Shown: one piece after another, positions 1-12,670 of the stretch
Layout: the number at the start of each line of letters is the position of its first letter
Numbering within the stretch: the stretch's first letter is position 1
NCBI GenBank assembly: GCA_004352715.1
Contig: SCFE01000065.1
Coordinates: forward strand, 942,581-1,006,580
Length of the DNA: 64,000 bases
Reading direction: 5' to 3'
From: Hofstenia miamia
Lineage: Eukaryota > Xenacoelomorpha > Acoela
The notes under the pieces: generated by a model
What the model saw: only the letters and a program-made list of their open reading frames with translations
Database searches by the model: none
Told to the model about the DNA's origin: nothing
Translations under genes and position numbers: made by a program

Positions 1-230
1 GACAACTTCTAATTAGGTTTAGAGAATGTTCAGCAAAGCTGGTTATGCTCTATCTGATTACCGAAATCGTTTATTACCCCTCAACTTAGAGATCCAAATA
101 TTTCTTGACGCTAACAAGCACATGTGGAGTAAAATGACTTCAGGCAATAATCTCAAATAATAATATATTTTCTATTTTGAGTATCTTTAAATTGATATAT
201 TGTATTTTGAATATTTTTAATCAAAAGTAG

Positions 231-344
231 ATTAATCGACGATTAATCGCGATTATTAATCGCCTGGCAGCAGCGATTACGATTAATCTGTCGCCAAAAT
301 ATTTTTTCATACGATTAATCGCGATTAAAATCTAACGATCCCTG
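231..344. repeat. ATTAATCG-iterated repeat, probable hAT-type MITE end
   Basis: The motif CGATTAATCG and close variants recur at least five times in about 110 bases, on both strands. On the minus strand the right edge begins CAGGGATCGTTAGATTTTAA, a CAG-type start seen in hAT elements. I could not find a matching left end or an 8-bp target-site duplication, so this may be a truncated copy. The motif density is seen in the sequence; the assignment to hAT is inferred. Confidence 0.4.
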
Positions 345-2018
345 CTCCCGTTCATTACGATACTAACCTAAGCACAAATTGCAAATTGATATAGAAGAGT
401 CACCCTCTTTTATTAAAATATGTCATAAGAATTGATAAAATGACAAAATTGCCATTTCATTGTAATTAACAAAAGAAATTTAATAGCTGTTAAGGTTAAA
501 TCGATGGTGTAAAGGAGTGTCACTCCATTGTTACAGATGTGCGAAAATAAGTAAATCACAATATCCCGCAGATTATGCATTTCCCCTTACAACATGGTAT
601 GACCTCCAAACGCGTTTATTTTAAAACTAATTCGAGTGAACGATTTTTTGATAACCTTACAGAAACAAAAAACACTGCATAAAAATTATGATTAGATCAC
701 AAATAATTTGCTGGAATCCTAAACTGTGTATAATATAACACCAAATAAGAATTGATATGGTTTGTAACTAAATTTCTGACAGATTAAAATACTTATATAT
801 TTATCGAAGGTAGTGGTAAGCTGGCTTTGAACAAATCTGTGGCGGGAGTTTCTACTGTAACAGGATTTCTCTTTGGTGCTGAAATCTCATATCTTAACGA
901 AATGGTGAAAACGTTCCTGAGATTATTTGCTTCAGTAATCGCTAATATTTATTGTTTACGCGAAAGGCTCAAAGCACGTATATTTACTTTAAACACAGTG
1001 TAACCAAGGGATTGACGTAGAGATAATATTGTCTTTCTTAAGAATTTTCATTACGAAAGTGATGGGTTCAAAATATCATATCAATATGCAAGTGTTTACA
1101 AAATCATTACATATTTTTGTTATTTTTCTTTCTCTCGTTGCTAACAAATAGTTTAAAAAATTCCGCGAACTTTCAAAGTCAAACAAAATCCAATTATTCT
1201 ATTATACTTAAAATTTGTATTCGACTGTAAATCAGTTTTCTATAAGTTGCACTTACGTAGGGTGGTTACACGTGCGATTCAATCAAAATGTGATAGATCA
1301 CTTTTGAACCAATCACTAGACTAACCGTGGCCTTACTCACCTATTATCATACACACGGGCATCGTAGATACGCGCACATGTACAAAACGTTCGGTTCTGC
1401 ATTATTCATCTAAAAAATGATGGAGAATAAGGCACGAAATAAAATTCCTAATTACCTAATATAACAAATTAAATATCTTTGTTTTTATCACAAGGTGTTA
1501 CTTTCCTGAATTTTTGTTTGCAAGGAGGAAACTTGCGATAGGGGCCTAACGGGTATGTGTTAAGAGCAGGGATAGACCGCAGAAAATAACAGGAAATTAA
1601 AAATCTTAAAAAGACAGTACAAGTTAAGCAGTGTGATGATTGCGTGTATTTACATTTTTATGAATATACGTTAGAGACCTAAATTTTAGTTCAAACACCA
1701 AGGTTGCAATTGATTATGCTTTTTAGTAAAGAACTAGAATAAAAAATAATTGAATATAATAGAAATTAACACTGATTGTTAACCATTGGCTCATGGGTTC
1801 TTTGTTTCCATTTGAAACAGGTCTTATTGTCTAACACTTTTTTTACTTCATTAAACTTCTTAAAGGAATCGCTCTTTTAAGCATCTTCTTACTTAATTCG
1901 CTATATTCGATAAATTGAACACATCATTTTAGAATGTCAGAAACAGCTTATTTAATGTCAAAATTTGCCATTTTTGTATTATACAAAGAGCGGATATATA
2001 TATATATATATATATATA
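345..2018. other. AT-rich DNA without a recognisable gene
   Basis: No open frame of convincing length or composition appears on either strand. Nothing resembling a tRNA, rRNA or known repeat was recognised. The block ends in a (TA)n run next to an N gap. Confidence 0.6.
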
Positions 2019-2132
2019 NNNNNNNNNNNNNNNNNNNNNNNNNNNNNNNNNNNNNNNNNNNNNNNNNNNNNNNNNNNNNNNNNNNNNNNNNNNNNNNNNN
2101 NNNNNNNNNNNNNNNNNNNNNNNNNNNNNNNN
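1994..2132. other. (TA)n microsatellite running into a 114-N gap
   Basis: An uninterrupted TA run leads directly into N bases 2019-2132. Short open frames across this interval encode only Ile-Tyr repeats and N, and are not genes. Confidence 0.9.
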
Positions 2133-2394
2133 ATACTGCCTATAGCATAAATTTCTGGACTGTGAATTAAATTAAGCATTTTTTTGAAGTTACATTTAGA
2201 CAAGAATTTTGTTAACAAACTAAACATCAGTTCAACTCTTTCTTAAGTTCAGCAGAAGTCCATTACGTTATTCATTTAAACACTAGCACATAGTTTAAAA
2301 TTCAAAAAGCAGTTCCAGAAAATTCAAAGAATTTGATTTTTTCTTATTTTCCCCGATAAATCTGCTAGGGTAATTTCATAATTAACAGGCGTAG

Positions 2395-2815
2395 TTGATG
2401 GTAATACAAAGCGGAATAGGGAATTCAATCTTGTGGTCACTTCGAAACGCTATTGGAAGATCCTACAAAACTTCGTGGAGATCTAGAGGTTCAGCCATCT
2501 CTGCTCTCATGCGGGATCCAGAAGTTAGTTGTTCAACAATTTCCTGTTATTTTCCCGACGATCTCCAAGAAAGCCACTGCCAAATGTTTTCTACAGAAAG
2601 ACAAGGAAAGAATGGTGTAACAAGCTGAGAAAAAATTTATACGATGAATTCTCATGTGTAACGAACATTGGCTTGGACTTTGAACATCAGAGAAAATATT
2701 TGACTACAAACATTACTAGAAAAACACGTTCCATCATCACTCAGATTATGTTTCTTGTGCAAATTCCAGGGACGATGAATTCTCACGCACTGATACTTTC
2801 AACCTATTCGTAGTA
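2395..2815 (+). pseudogene. Possible C-terminal remnant of a piggyBac-like transposase
   Basis: The three plus-strand frames together give a patchy resemblance to the tail of PGBD4-type piggyBac transposases. In one frame there is a segment QQFPVIFPTISKKATAKCF, like the conserved 'FP..IPPT..K..PT..C' stretch before the C-terminal cysteine-rich domain. It is followed by Lys/Arg-rich residues and scattered cysteines. Stops interrupt every frame. It lies about 450 bases upstream of a clear piggyBac relic on the same strand, but the order (C-terminus first) means it would be a separate copy. A chance resemblance is quite possible; I give this as a weak call. Confidence 0.3.
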
Positions 2816-3257
2816 ACAACCTAACATGAAGAGTTTGTATTTTAACAAGATAATACTCATCTTGTCCCAAGTCGAAAATGACCATTTAATACAGAGAAAA
2901 AGCTTGTCGATTGACTATTGCCAGCAACATTTCCTAGCTTAACAGCAGAAAGACCATGGTATCAAATATGATACTATTGTAATTTTCGCTCTAGTTTTCC
3001 TTTGATAAAGTATTTCAATTATAATTAGGTTCCACGTATACACAAAACTTCATTATTTTTTTCAAAGCTTTCGTTTGTTTACAACAGAAAAGATATCTAT
3101 GCCATCGTCAGAGGAAGTCAAGGAAAGCTGTTTCAATCTTATCAGTACAGCTGTAACGTTCAATTGTGGTAATAACATTCAAATTTTGTCTAATACCATA
3201 AACCATTTGAATTCACGTGTTCGCATTTTGCACTAGTTTAGAAGTTTCTGTACACAC

Positions 3258-4929
3258 ATGAATGAAAAGAAGTCGCAAACAATCTTGCTTCACTCATCTT
3301 TGATTTTGCAGCAACACCATCGTAGCAACAATAGTGCAAATGAAGTTGCGAATATTATGCAACATTTGCCTTTTGATGAATCTGGTACTGATAACGACGA
3401 GAACGACTTTAAAGCCGATTACACCAAAGAGTCATGTGATTCTGACAAATCTGATGTATCATCTGAAAACAATGGTAAGCCTACTTATCCCCCAACAGGA
3501 AACAATTTGTTAACAAGGATGGTACCCACTGGACTAAATTAGCACATTTGGTTCCATTATTGGGACAATTGCCAGCGTCTGATATCTTTCTTGTCATGCG
3601 TTAAATAATAAACAACGTTATTCGATCATCTATGAACACTACTTATGATGCATGAAAGTGTATTATTGATGAGCGCATTATTCTACACCCACACATGCTT
3701 TAGTTGAAAGTAATAATTTTGAATTTACAGAGGATGAGTTAAAAAAATTATTTATTTCTTTGCAATATGCACGTGGTATTTATTGTAAGGGACATCCAGT
3801 GCCATTCTTGTGGGATAGGGTGTGTTTTCCTCCAATCTTTAGACAAATCAACGAATAGATTCAATGAAGTTCTACATTATCTTCAATTTGATGTTAAATG
3901 CACAAGGAGATCAAGGCTTGGGCTTGTTGAGGACAAATTTGCTCACAGTTCCGAATTGTTTGAAATGTTCCGGAGCAATTGTTCTTCAAAATATAGGCCT
4001 GAAATGCGATTGACAATTGATGAGCAACTCCTACCTCTAAAGACTTGGTCTTTGCTAATCACGTATATGTCTGGAAAAACCTGGTTCTGGATCATGACAG
4101 AGGTCGAATCCAAGTACTTTTTAAACATATTATCTTACATTAGAGCCCAGAAAAATGTCAATCAAAATGGCAAACAATTGGCAGAATATGTCGTTGTTTG
4201 CTTGGTTCAACCAATTCATGACTATGGATACAATATCTTGTGTGACAATTTTTTTTCTTTACATCTTGCACATTACTGAAATCGGGCAACGTTTCTATGG
4301 TCAGCACAATGCACAAAAACACACAAACTTTCTTTCAACATGAAATCAGGAAATTTAAAAACTCTACCATTCAAAATTTTATTGCCAAAAAAAAGCTGCA
4401 GGCGTATTTGTTCAGTATCACTGCAAACCCAAGAAATGTATCGGCTCTTTTAGCACAATACATTAAGTGTCTCTTGTGAGTCCAATGGAAAGCGGAAGCC
4501 GCGTGTAATTGACTTCTACAATGCCAACAAGTTTTTGTAAATGTTTTTGATCAAATGTCTTGCAAATTTTCAGCGTATTCTGCATTTCATCAGTGGCCAA
4601 TTCCTGTTGGGGCAAATATTGTAGACATAGCTGGGATCAACAGCTGGATCTTGTATAGAAACGCAACCAATTCTTCGATATCTTGACGATCTTTCATTCT
4701 GGAACTTATTGATGAGGTGCGTAAAGAGTCTTCCAATCCTACATGTGTTGCATCAAATTGGAATATTCCTCATTCACCAACAAATCCCCATGTTATCCAG
4801 TTGTGAACCAAAGAACGCCGGAACTGTACATACAACCAATGCAGATCTTGTAGAAATTTGGCATATCGAAAATGTTCCTCCAAAGAGAAGATTGTAACTG
4901 TTCTGTGCATTTCATGCAGTTCTGTCTAA
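3258..4929 (+). pseudogene. piggyBac-family transposase, multiply frameshifted relic
   Basis: This encoded a DDE transposase of the piggyBac (PGBD, DDE_Tnp_1_7) family, which excises and inserts elements at TTAA. The parts occur in the right order in shifting frames. An acidic N-terminus (3258-3542) rich in Asp, Glu and Ser comes first. From 3736 there is ELKKLFISLQYARGIYCKG, then NRFNEVLHYLQFD. The first catalytic Asp lies in TIDEQLLPLK (about 4012-4040) and the second in LCDNFFS (about 4235). The GGVDxxDQM-like block around 4530-4556 reads VNVFDQM, so one catalytic Asp is Asn. It is followed by the diagnostic NIVDIAGINSWILYRN (about 4615-4663). A C-terminal cysteine cluster (CTYNQCRSC ... 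CISCSS) ends at TAA 4927-4929. At least five frame changes and several stops show it is dead. I could not locate terminal inverted repeats. Confidence 0.9.
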
Positions 4930-7500
4930 ATCTTGGTCTGACTGAGTTTTCTTCAATAGGGTCCATATGTACAACCTACTTTTAAAATTTATCTCCGCAT
5001 ATTGAAATTTGGGCCATATAAATTATAGCTCTCTACGAATTCTTCTATTTTTTAATGTAAGATTTTTACTTAAGATTGGGCCTATTTTCAAATGCTTCAA
5101 AGTATGGAAGTCACTGAATATTCTGACTTTGATAAAAAGCATGTACCTAGCACCTATAAAACTATATCCCGTATTGTTTCTATATATGTACTACTTAGTT
5201 TGTTAAATATGTCAGTGATAATATGTTTGGAGCTCAAATTACATTTTTCTCAAATGGTATCATTCTTGATGCCATGGTCTTCCAAGGTTGCCTCCTCCAT
5301 CAGTCTTTCTAATGTTAAATATCATAGAAATCACGTGTGAGGCGATTAAACCTAAAGTTCCTACTAGAAGAATTGAAAATTTGAACGATTTGTGTACTGT
5401 TTATAAGAAAAATAAACTGACAACAATTATTGCCTACAAAGTAATGATTACATTTAGTTTACTTTTTGAATTTTAGTTTCATACAGTTTGCTCTTTTTTG
5501 TTAAATTTTTAAACTGTCTGAACTGCAGTATATATAGCAAAACTGAAAAGCATAATGATGTAAAAAAATAAAATTATAAAAAACAGTTCAGCATGGTTTT
5601 TACTTGTAGATATACTAAAATGTAGACTAATTAACAGTTAAAATATATAAACACAATTTTCAATAAGGAAATCCTCAAGAAAATACATGAAGGAAAAAAT
5701 TGATGTACCAATAGTATAAATTTGCATAAATTATAAAAATTTTATTTGAAAGTGATTTTAATATATTGGTAAAGACCATTTTCATATCAATAATATTGAC
5801 ATCAATGTAAGTGAGAGTAATTGTCTAGAAATAAAGTTTTTTGAAAATACAAACTCATATTTGAATTATTTTGAAAAATTATGATATCTACTTGTATACA
5901 CAGCGTTCCTACAGCATTTATTATCCTGTACACAATTCGCATGTACTTTGCTACACACATTTATGCATTCATATGTAATGAATTGTAATATTTGTGTTAC
6001 CTTATCGCCACTGAACACACTAATAAATTGGAAATTCGATGAAGTAATATATTATATTAGGAATAATATGGAATTACAATTGGAAATACCTCTTTCTGAA
6101 AAAGCCTGGAATGACATTATACTAAAAAAATTCCAAAAAGTAAAATGGGAAAGTCAAACTATTTGCGATCTTGTTCACCCTGGATTTGGAATTATAAAGC
6201 GATTAAGGAGTTTGTGTAGTTTTAGTTGGGCAAAGTGCAATCACAAAGGAATTTATGACGACAGAAATTAATGATTGTCATATAAATCATAAATATATTC
6301 CTATTCGCGGGAAATTCACAGTTGATTATATTTATATTATTAACGATAGATTATAAACTTCTTATCTGATTTGTGAAAATGTTGGCTTACTGTAATCAAG
6401 ATTTGGACATCCTCAAACTATTTTAATTTCAATATGGTCATAACATCTCAGCTTCTGCTAAATTCTAAACAATCCTGAATTTTGGGTTCAAAAGGCAGGA
6501 ATTACAAAGAAAGGGCCAAAATATTTAGGGGGAAGTTAAATTCAGGATTATATAAAGATTTCTCATTTGCAAATAATACATGAACTAAATGTATAGAACA
6601 TATGAAACCAATGGGTTAATGTATATTATCAATTGATAATTTATGCATAATTTCCAATAAGTGTGTCTTAATTTTCTAGATTTATTTTAATGCTGAAAAT
6701 TTTTGGAAGGATTTTATGGGCTTGGGGGGAGGAAATGCCCCTCATGCCCGCGTGGCTAGGACTTTGATCCCAATTTATTATAAATTTCACATTTGAAAAT
6801 ATTTTATTAAAAGTTGAAATAAAGTACTTGATTTTTATAAGCTTTTTACTGCGCGTATTTTCTAAATCAAATAGACATTTTTACAGGAACTTCCGAGGCT
6901 TGCATTTTAACCATAAACTGAGAAAGATTATATCGAAATGCATACCGGTATACAATTCAGTTTGTAATTGCTTCCTAGACAGTCCTAATTATCACAAAAC
7001 TTTAGGAGAATATTCATGGCGTCTGAAATTAAATTAATATTCATAATTATTCAAATCAAAGAAAACATAATATCATATTTTCTGAATGTCCTCTATATAT
7101 TGCTTTTCTGAAAAATGTGTTTGATTATGATTAGTGTAGTGAAAACAGTTTATACAAAAAGCATTTATAATTTTAAATATTAAGTTTCACAAAAAGAAAT
7201 AAAAATTCTAAAGTATTTTTTGTTGGTAAATCCCATTAAAACCCGTGTAATTGACTTTGCGAAACAGATCCTAATTGTTTTATGATTATTCAAATATGAA
7301 AATATGTGGAAAACATGTTCCACAATAAGATCAAAATTTTCAAGTGTTAACTAATTGATTGCGTCAAAAAATACATGGAAATGTTATCACAATTATGATG
7401 AAAAGGTTCATTGAAAAATATGTGAAAATTATAACAGTCATAACATTTGTTTTGTCAATACTTGAGTGGATGTATATCGTGAGCAGTAAGACACTTAGCA
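4930..7500. other. AT-rich DNA, no supported gene
   Basis: It includes a 107-codon open frame at 5948-6271 (plus) that matches no family I recognise and has AT-rich, random-looking composition. The rest is simple AT-rich sequence. A short G-rich stretch at 6720-6775 may be an old repeat fragment. Confidence 0.5.
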
Positions 7501-7505
7501 AATAA

Positions 7506-7627
7506 CCCTTTAACTGCATTCATCGCCATATTGATTTTTAAAACAAAATTTTAGATCAAAAATCTACTGATTCATTGAAAATCATAGATTAAATCTATTA
7601 ATGACTGAAAACTACACAGTTAAAGGG
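7506..7627. mobile_element. piggyBac-type MITE, 122 bp
   Basis: Inverted ends CCCTTTAACTG (left) and CAGTTAAAGGG (right) are perfect over 11 bases. The right end is followed by TTAA (7628-7631). The left is preceded by ATAA (7502-7505), one change from TTAA. A CCC start and a TTAA target are hallmarks of piggyBac elements. There is no coding capacity, so any movement would depend on a transposase encoded elsewhere. The frameshifted relic at 3.3-4.9 kb belongs to the same superfamily, but I cannot show it shares these ends. Confidence 0.75.
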
Positions 7628-8119
7628 TTAATCCAGAGCATTAATAAATGTACAATATTCATTATTTAGACTAAGGTTTCACAATTTTAGAAACCATGTA
7701 AATTTGAGGTTGCCTTAATTCATTCTGTATTCCCTATTAATTTTTAAATACAGAGATGAAGCCTATAAATACTTAAAAATCCGAAAACTATATATTTAAA
7801 CTACAATTTTCATTTAAAAGGCCTTAAGATCTCTAGTTTGAATTGAACTTTGTCAAATACATTATGTAGGTATCTGTGCTGAGCAATGTTTGTGTGAAGA
7901 ATTACTAGAATATAAACATTGACTGCATCATCAATAGACGGCTTGCTTCATATTATCGAATAGGCAGCGCATATGCGACCGGTCTATTTATATTACAGAG
8001 CTTCTGGAATTGGAATTCTTCTATATTAATCGCCTTGATTTTAATAATCTCAAAGGGATAAAATCTATAATCGAATCATATTTTACTTTATGCTAACTTT
8101 ATAACAACTGTTGAATAAA

Positions 8120-8447
8120 ATAACGCATTTATTTATGCTCTGTAATACAATCTACTTTTAAAAAATGTAAAAAACAACTAAAAATCTACTTTTGGAAAAA
8201 ATTGATAATCTATAAAGTGAAAATGATGTTAACTTACTGCTAGATAAGTACAAGCGTCATGGAAAGCGATATNNNNNNNNNNNNNNNNNNNNNTTATTTA
8301 TGCTCTGTAATACAATCTACTTTTAAAAAATGTAAAAAACAACTAAAAATCTACTTTTGGAAAAAATTGATAATCTATAAAGTGAAAATGATGTTAACTT
8401 ACTGCTAGATAAGTACAAGCGTCATGGAAAGCGATATAAAAACTGTG
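8120..8447. repeat. Identical direct repeat on both sides of a 21-N gap
   Basis: The roughly 150 bases before the gap, from 'TTATTTATGCTCTG' to 'GGAAAGCGATAT', are repeated without visible change immediately after N 8273-8293. This is the pattern left when two contig ends overlap but were not merged. A real tandem duplication is possible but less likely. Confidence 0.85.
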
Positions 8448-9116
8448 GAGGTATGTACACTGAGGAAATCAATGTCAGGCGTTAGTCCACAAGCGTATAC
8501 AACGTTTGCAGTGCTACTGTTTCCGCCGCAAGTGGCGTATCGTTTATTAACAAAATCTAAGCAGAAGCACTACGTACAGATAGGCTTTCCCAAATTTGAA
8601 ATAAATAAACTATATAGTGCAGACAACTGATAAAAGCGGAGAGGGCTTCTTTCTTCCAAGTAGTGGACTTCTTGGGATATTTAATCCTGCTGGTTTTATA
8701 AACACATAATAATCTAGCTGCGAAAATATGAATTCCATTATGTTTTAAATGTAGACTTTATTCATTGATTGAATAAGAAGAAAGATTCCCACGCTTTTTT
8801 GGTGGAAGAACCAAGCAATTTGTTTCTTTTTGCTGTTTTACTAATTAGTGAACAATACAACTCAGAATTGCATTCACAAACACTTGCGTAAATGTGCCTC
8901 TAGGCGATTCCCGCCCTCGAAACTATCAAAGAACATTTCAATTAAACATTTAAAACTTCAATTGTGCTATTACAAAAAATATTTTTTTTCTAAATTAATC
9001 CTATTAAGTTATAAATATTATACCACATTTTAGAAAAGGGCATTGAAAAATGACGTAAGAATCGCAATGCTTTTCACAAACATGCGTAAGCCTTAATTTA
9101 TTTTTTCAGAAAAATT

Positions 9117-9154
<38 letters not shown>

Positions 9155-9168
9155 TTGTGTATAGATTA
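8448..9168. other. AT-rich DNA ending in (TA)n beside a gap
   Basis: There is no recognisable gene. Short frames at 8424-8630 and 8848-9033 show no family resemblance. A (TA)n run at 9118-9149 precedes the N gap 9169-9557. Confidence 0.55.
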
Positions 9169-9557
9169 NNNNNNNNNNNNNNNNNNNNNNNNNNNNNNNN
9201 NNNNNNNNNNNNNNNNNNNNNNNNNNNNNNNNNNNNNNNNNNNNNNNNNNNNNNNNNNNNNNNNNNNNNNNNNNNNNNNNNNNNNNNNNNNNNNNNNNNN
9301 NNNNNNNNNNNNNNNNNNNNNNNNNNNNNNNNNNNNNNNNNNNNNNNNNNNNNNNNNNNNNNNNNNNNNNNNNNNNNNNNNNNNNNNNNNNNNNNNNNNN
9401 NNNNNNNNNNNNNNNNNNNNNNNNNNNNNNNNNNNNNNNNNNNNNNNNNNNNNNNNNNNNNNNNNNNNNNNNNNNNNNNNNNNNNNNNNNNNNNNNNNNN
9501 NNNNNNNNNNNNNNNNNNNNNNNNNNNNNNNNNNNNNNNNNNNNNNNNNNNNNNNNN
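9169..9557. other. Assembly gap, 389 N
   Basis: Unknown bases follow a (TA)n run. Nothing can be said about the content. Confidence 0.99.
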
Positions 9558-9821
9558 ATGCATTTCATAAGCATAGAATGAAATGACCTAGATAACATCA
9601 ACAAACGTCAAAAAGAATTGAGCTATTTTTAGGTTTTCTCCGACTCCCATCTATTTTTACAATTAAGAATTGAGAGATTTACAGAATGACTTAAACGGAG
9701 CCTAGTCCAAAATATACTCATTTATCATGGGTAGATATATAAAATAAATTTCTGCTTTGTAACTCAAACAAGTGTGCGCTGCTGCTATTTATGTTACATG
9801 GCGACTGATGAATCGAAATGG

Positions 9822-10045
9822 TCAGTGGTGGTGGCTCAGCTGGTTAGGTTTTAAGGGAAGTGATCCAAAAAATGCTCTAAAATTGAGTTAACCAAAGTGT
9901 AAACTTGATGCAAATTAGGTCTTTGTTTCCTCCCAAATAAAATTATTCAGTACCTTTTGGAAATTTCTCTATAATAAAGGCCTTTGGGAGTATCCTTTTT
10001 GGATCACTTCCCTAAACAAAGTCCGCTTGAACTCTACATTGCGCG
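9822..10045 (+). repeat. Possible tRNA-derived SINE fragment interrupted by a MITE
   Basis: TGGCTCAGCTGG (9832-9843) fits the internal A box of RNA polymerase III promoters. A weak B-box-like string, CTTGAACTCT, lies beyond the MITE at about 10028. With the MITE and its duplication removed, the two boxes are closer than in normal tRNA-derived promoters. The sequence may therefore be a degraded SINE head or a coincidence. Confidence 0.25.
9855..10012. mobile_element. PIF/Harbinger-type MITE, 158 bp
   Basis: The inverted ends GGGAAGTGATCCAAAAA and their complement are perfect over 17 bases. TAA flanks both sides (9852-9854 and 10013-10015). A 3-bp TWA duplication with GGG-starting ends is typical of PIF/Harbinger. 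Two copies with the same first 15 bases (GGGAAGTGATCCAAA) lie at 27.9 and 63.5 kb. It is non-coding. Confidence 0.85.
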
Positions 10046-10139
10046 GTGCAAAATTTTTTGCACTTTGCAAATTTCGTGAACAAAAATTAAATTCAGGCAA
10101 TTGACGGTGGATAGCTTAAATGGGTGACTCGTCTATTTC

Positions 10140-10255
10140 CGGACGATATTAATATTTTATCACTCGATCAATATTCGATCGATTTTCGTCTCAAGTCGAA
10201 GCTTCGATCGACTTTCAAGCGATTTTTCCCTTGATCTAATTTTCGACCAATCTTA
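10140..10255. repeat. TCGATCGA-iterated island
   Basis: Variants of CGATCGA and TTCGATC recur at least seven times in about 110 bases of otherwise AT-rich DNA. They resemble the motif-iterated ends of the hAT-type MITEs in this window. No terminal repeats or target-site duplication were found. Confidence 0.35.
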
Positions 10256-11385
10256 AAAAAATAAAAATGCAATATCTCTAACTAATAAAAAACTATCCTT
10301 TTTAACATTGTCAATCATTTGGCATAGCAGTTGCCCAAATAAGCCCTTTTTTGAAACTTTAATTTGAAGAAAAGCCCATGTGTGGAAATTGTTCAGTATT
10401 GATGTCAGTTTACCAAGATATTAAGGTTTAAACAACTTCATATTACAACTAAAAGAAGTAAAAGGAAATAATGAATTGCGGAAAAGATCGATTTTTAAAT
10501 CGAAATTGAAACAGACACTAATCTGGCCGCAATTCCAACTCTGCTAACACAAACAAAAACAAGATTTTGGCAGAACTACTCTAACCCTTGGCCGCAGCAT
10601 TAACCGGCCTTTGACCACATCGGCGGCAGCATCGGCGACAGGCACACACATCTGACAAAGTACTCTAAATTTTTGCAAAATTTTTACTATTCGAAGTGCG
10701 AGTCGCGAAGCGAAATCCAGTATAATTATTAGTATACTTTGGTATAATCAATTACGACTTAAAAAGCCCATAGTAGATGCAAATAAATTCCACTTGTCTA
10801 ATAGTTGGCTTTAATAAAATAAATATTTAAAACTAATTAATGTATACAAAGGCCCATTTCAAACTAAGTACTGGCGTGACATTCTACGTTATTTATGAAA
10901 AAGCTAAACAAACAGAAACAAATTTAAATGATATTTCCAGTAGTAGATATATTCAATTTCACTCTTCACAATTATAAATTAGTGAGTTTTAAATCAACTG
11001 TTGGGCGGTAATGGAATTGAAAATTTTAGAACTTATATTTATTTAGAAAGTGCAAAATAAAATCACGGTTTCATGCAAAACTAGGCTTCGACACATTCGT
11101 AGAAACTATTTCGTATCACACCCCGATTGGGCGTTGCATCAACATGGGGGTTTCATTTGTTGACTAGTAATCAAGCGATTAAGTGCATCATATGAAAATA
11201 AGTATATTACTGGCATATTTTAAAACATTTAGTAAAAAATAAAGAATGAAATTGAATAATTTAAACGATGACTTATATTAGAGTTAGACCATAAATACAA
11301 AAATTAAAAACATTTGAAGAAAATTCCAAGCACAATAAAAATGATGCCAGTCAAATTTAACCGAAACTATGAAATCAGATTTCAA
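10256..11385. other. AT-rich DNA, no gene seen
   Basis: No open frame or known repeat was recognised. A modest GC rise at 10560-10640 has no identifiable content. Confidence 0.5.
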
Positions 11386-12670
11386 TCTAATCGGACGTTT
11401 TGGCAAATTGAATTTGAAAAGTTTCAAAATCTTTATATTTCAATATAAATTTAAAATCTGAAAGGGATTTTCTTAAAAACAATCTGGTCAGATTCTAAAT
11501 GTGAACCACTACAAAGTGTTACAAAGATATTCATCGATATTGTCATTTGCGAAGAGAGTAATAAGATTGGTTGCTTACCACTACATGTACATGTACAAGT
11601 AATAAAGATAATATTAAAGAATAAGAATTTGTTCTCTGTAATAAAAAAATATTCAATTTAAAGTCTGTACGAATTATTTCTATCTAAGTCATGATGTTGA
11701 TAATGAGAAATTGATTTTACAAAACTAATTTATACTTAAACAACATGCTGTTATTTTACAGGTACAAACCGTTTTCAAAGAATTTTCTCCAAGCCTATTG
11801 GGAATTTGGATATTTTTTTTAGTTTTGAGTTGCAGGCATATAAAAAATTTTTCCAAATACAAAAAATTTTTTAAAACATTTAGAACATTTGTTAATATGT
11901 AATTAGAATTCCTTGTTTATAAATGTTCATGAAAATTTACATGCTCTTTAAATGAAGTGAGAATAATAGAAATGCCTTGGGACACAATGAGAAACATCCA
12001 CATAAATATGATTTCCAGAGGGAAATATTTCAAAATTTATTTAATATTACGTCAATATGTCATGCCACAGTTACACCAAACAAATCAAATAAATATGTTT
12101 ACAACAGCTTTGGAAATGCACAGAGAAAAGCTAGAATTACAAAAAAATTAGAATTGCATTTTTATTTCCTAATTAAAGCACAATAAAATAGTTGTTTCCA
12201 CGAAAACTAGAAGAAATTGCGTAACGATTTAATTTTATTATCAAATCGAAAATGTTATTTTTCATTAATAATAATAGTAACAGATAAAATGAATGAAAAA
12301 AATGTAAAGACAACTAAATCAGAATGTGGGAGAAAGAAAGCACACCAGATCATTATTGAGGAAGAAAAAGAGGTAATGCTGAACCAATGAATGACTACAG
12401 TGAACTATGACAGTCTTAACCAAAACTCTCAGAATTCCTGGAAACAGATGAATTTCCCGAGCTAAGAGTCACACCAACACAGGAAAAAATAATAATATTA
12501 TTAAAAAAATATAATAATATATGTCAATTCTTATATAGTGCGCTGAGAATTACAAACTTTTGGGGTAATCTTGTATTGTAAAAAAATAAAAATCGTTTAA
12601 GCAATAGTAAATAGCAATAATCATAAACCCAAAAATCGAAATCGTAACACCTTTAATATCAATCTACAAA
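11386..12670. repeat. Tandem duplication, unit 1
   Basis: This unit (1285 bases) is followed directly by a second copy at 12671-13706. From about 11695 onward the two run with a constant 1036-base offset, apart from a small indel near the start. Unit 1 has about 249 extra bases between its first 80 bases and the shared part. Both units carry the same 64-codon and 69-codon overlapping frames, which look non-coding. The segment near 11765-11820 (ACAAACCGTTTTC, then CCAAGCCTA) resembles the interior of the MITE at 34.5 kb. Confidence 0.85.

Noticed and set aside
5948-6271. 107-codon open frame
   Set aside because: No recognisable motif, AT-driven residue use and no supporting splice or promoter context; such lengths can occur by chance in 64 kb.
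9093-9604. Open frames of 137-168 codons around 9.1-9.6 kb
   Set aside because: Nearly all residues are unknown because of the 389-N gap.
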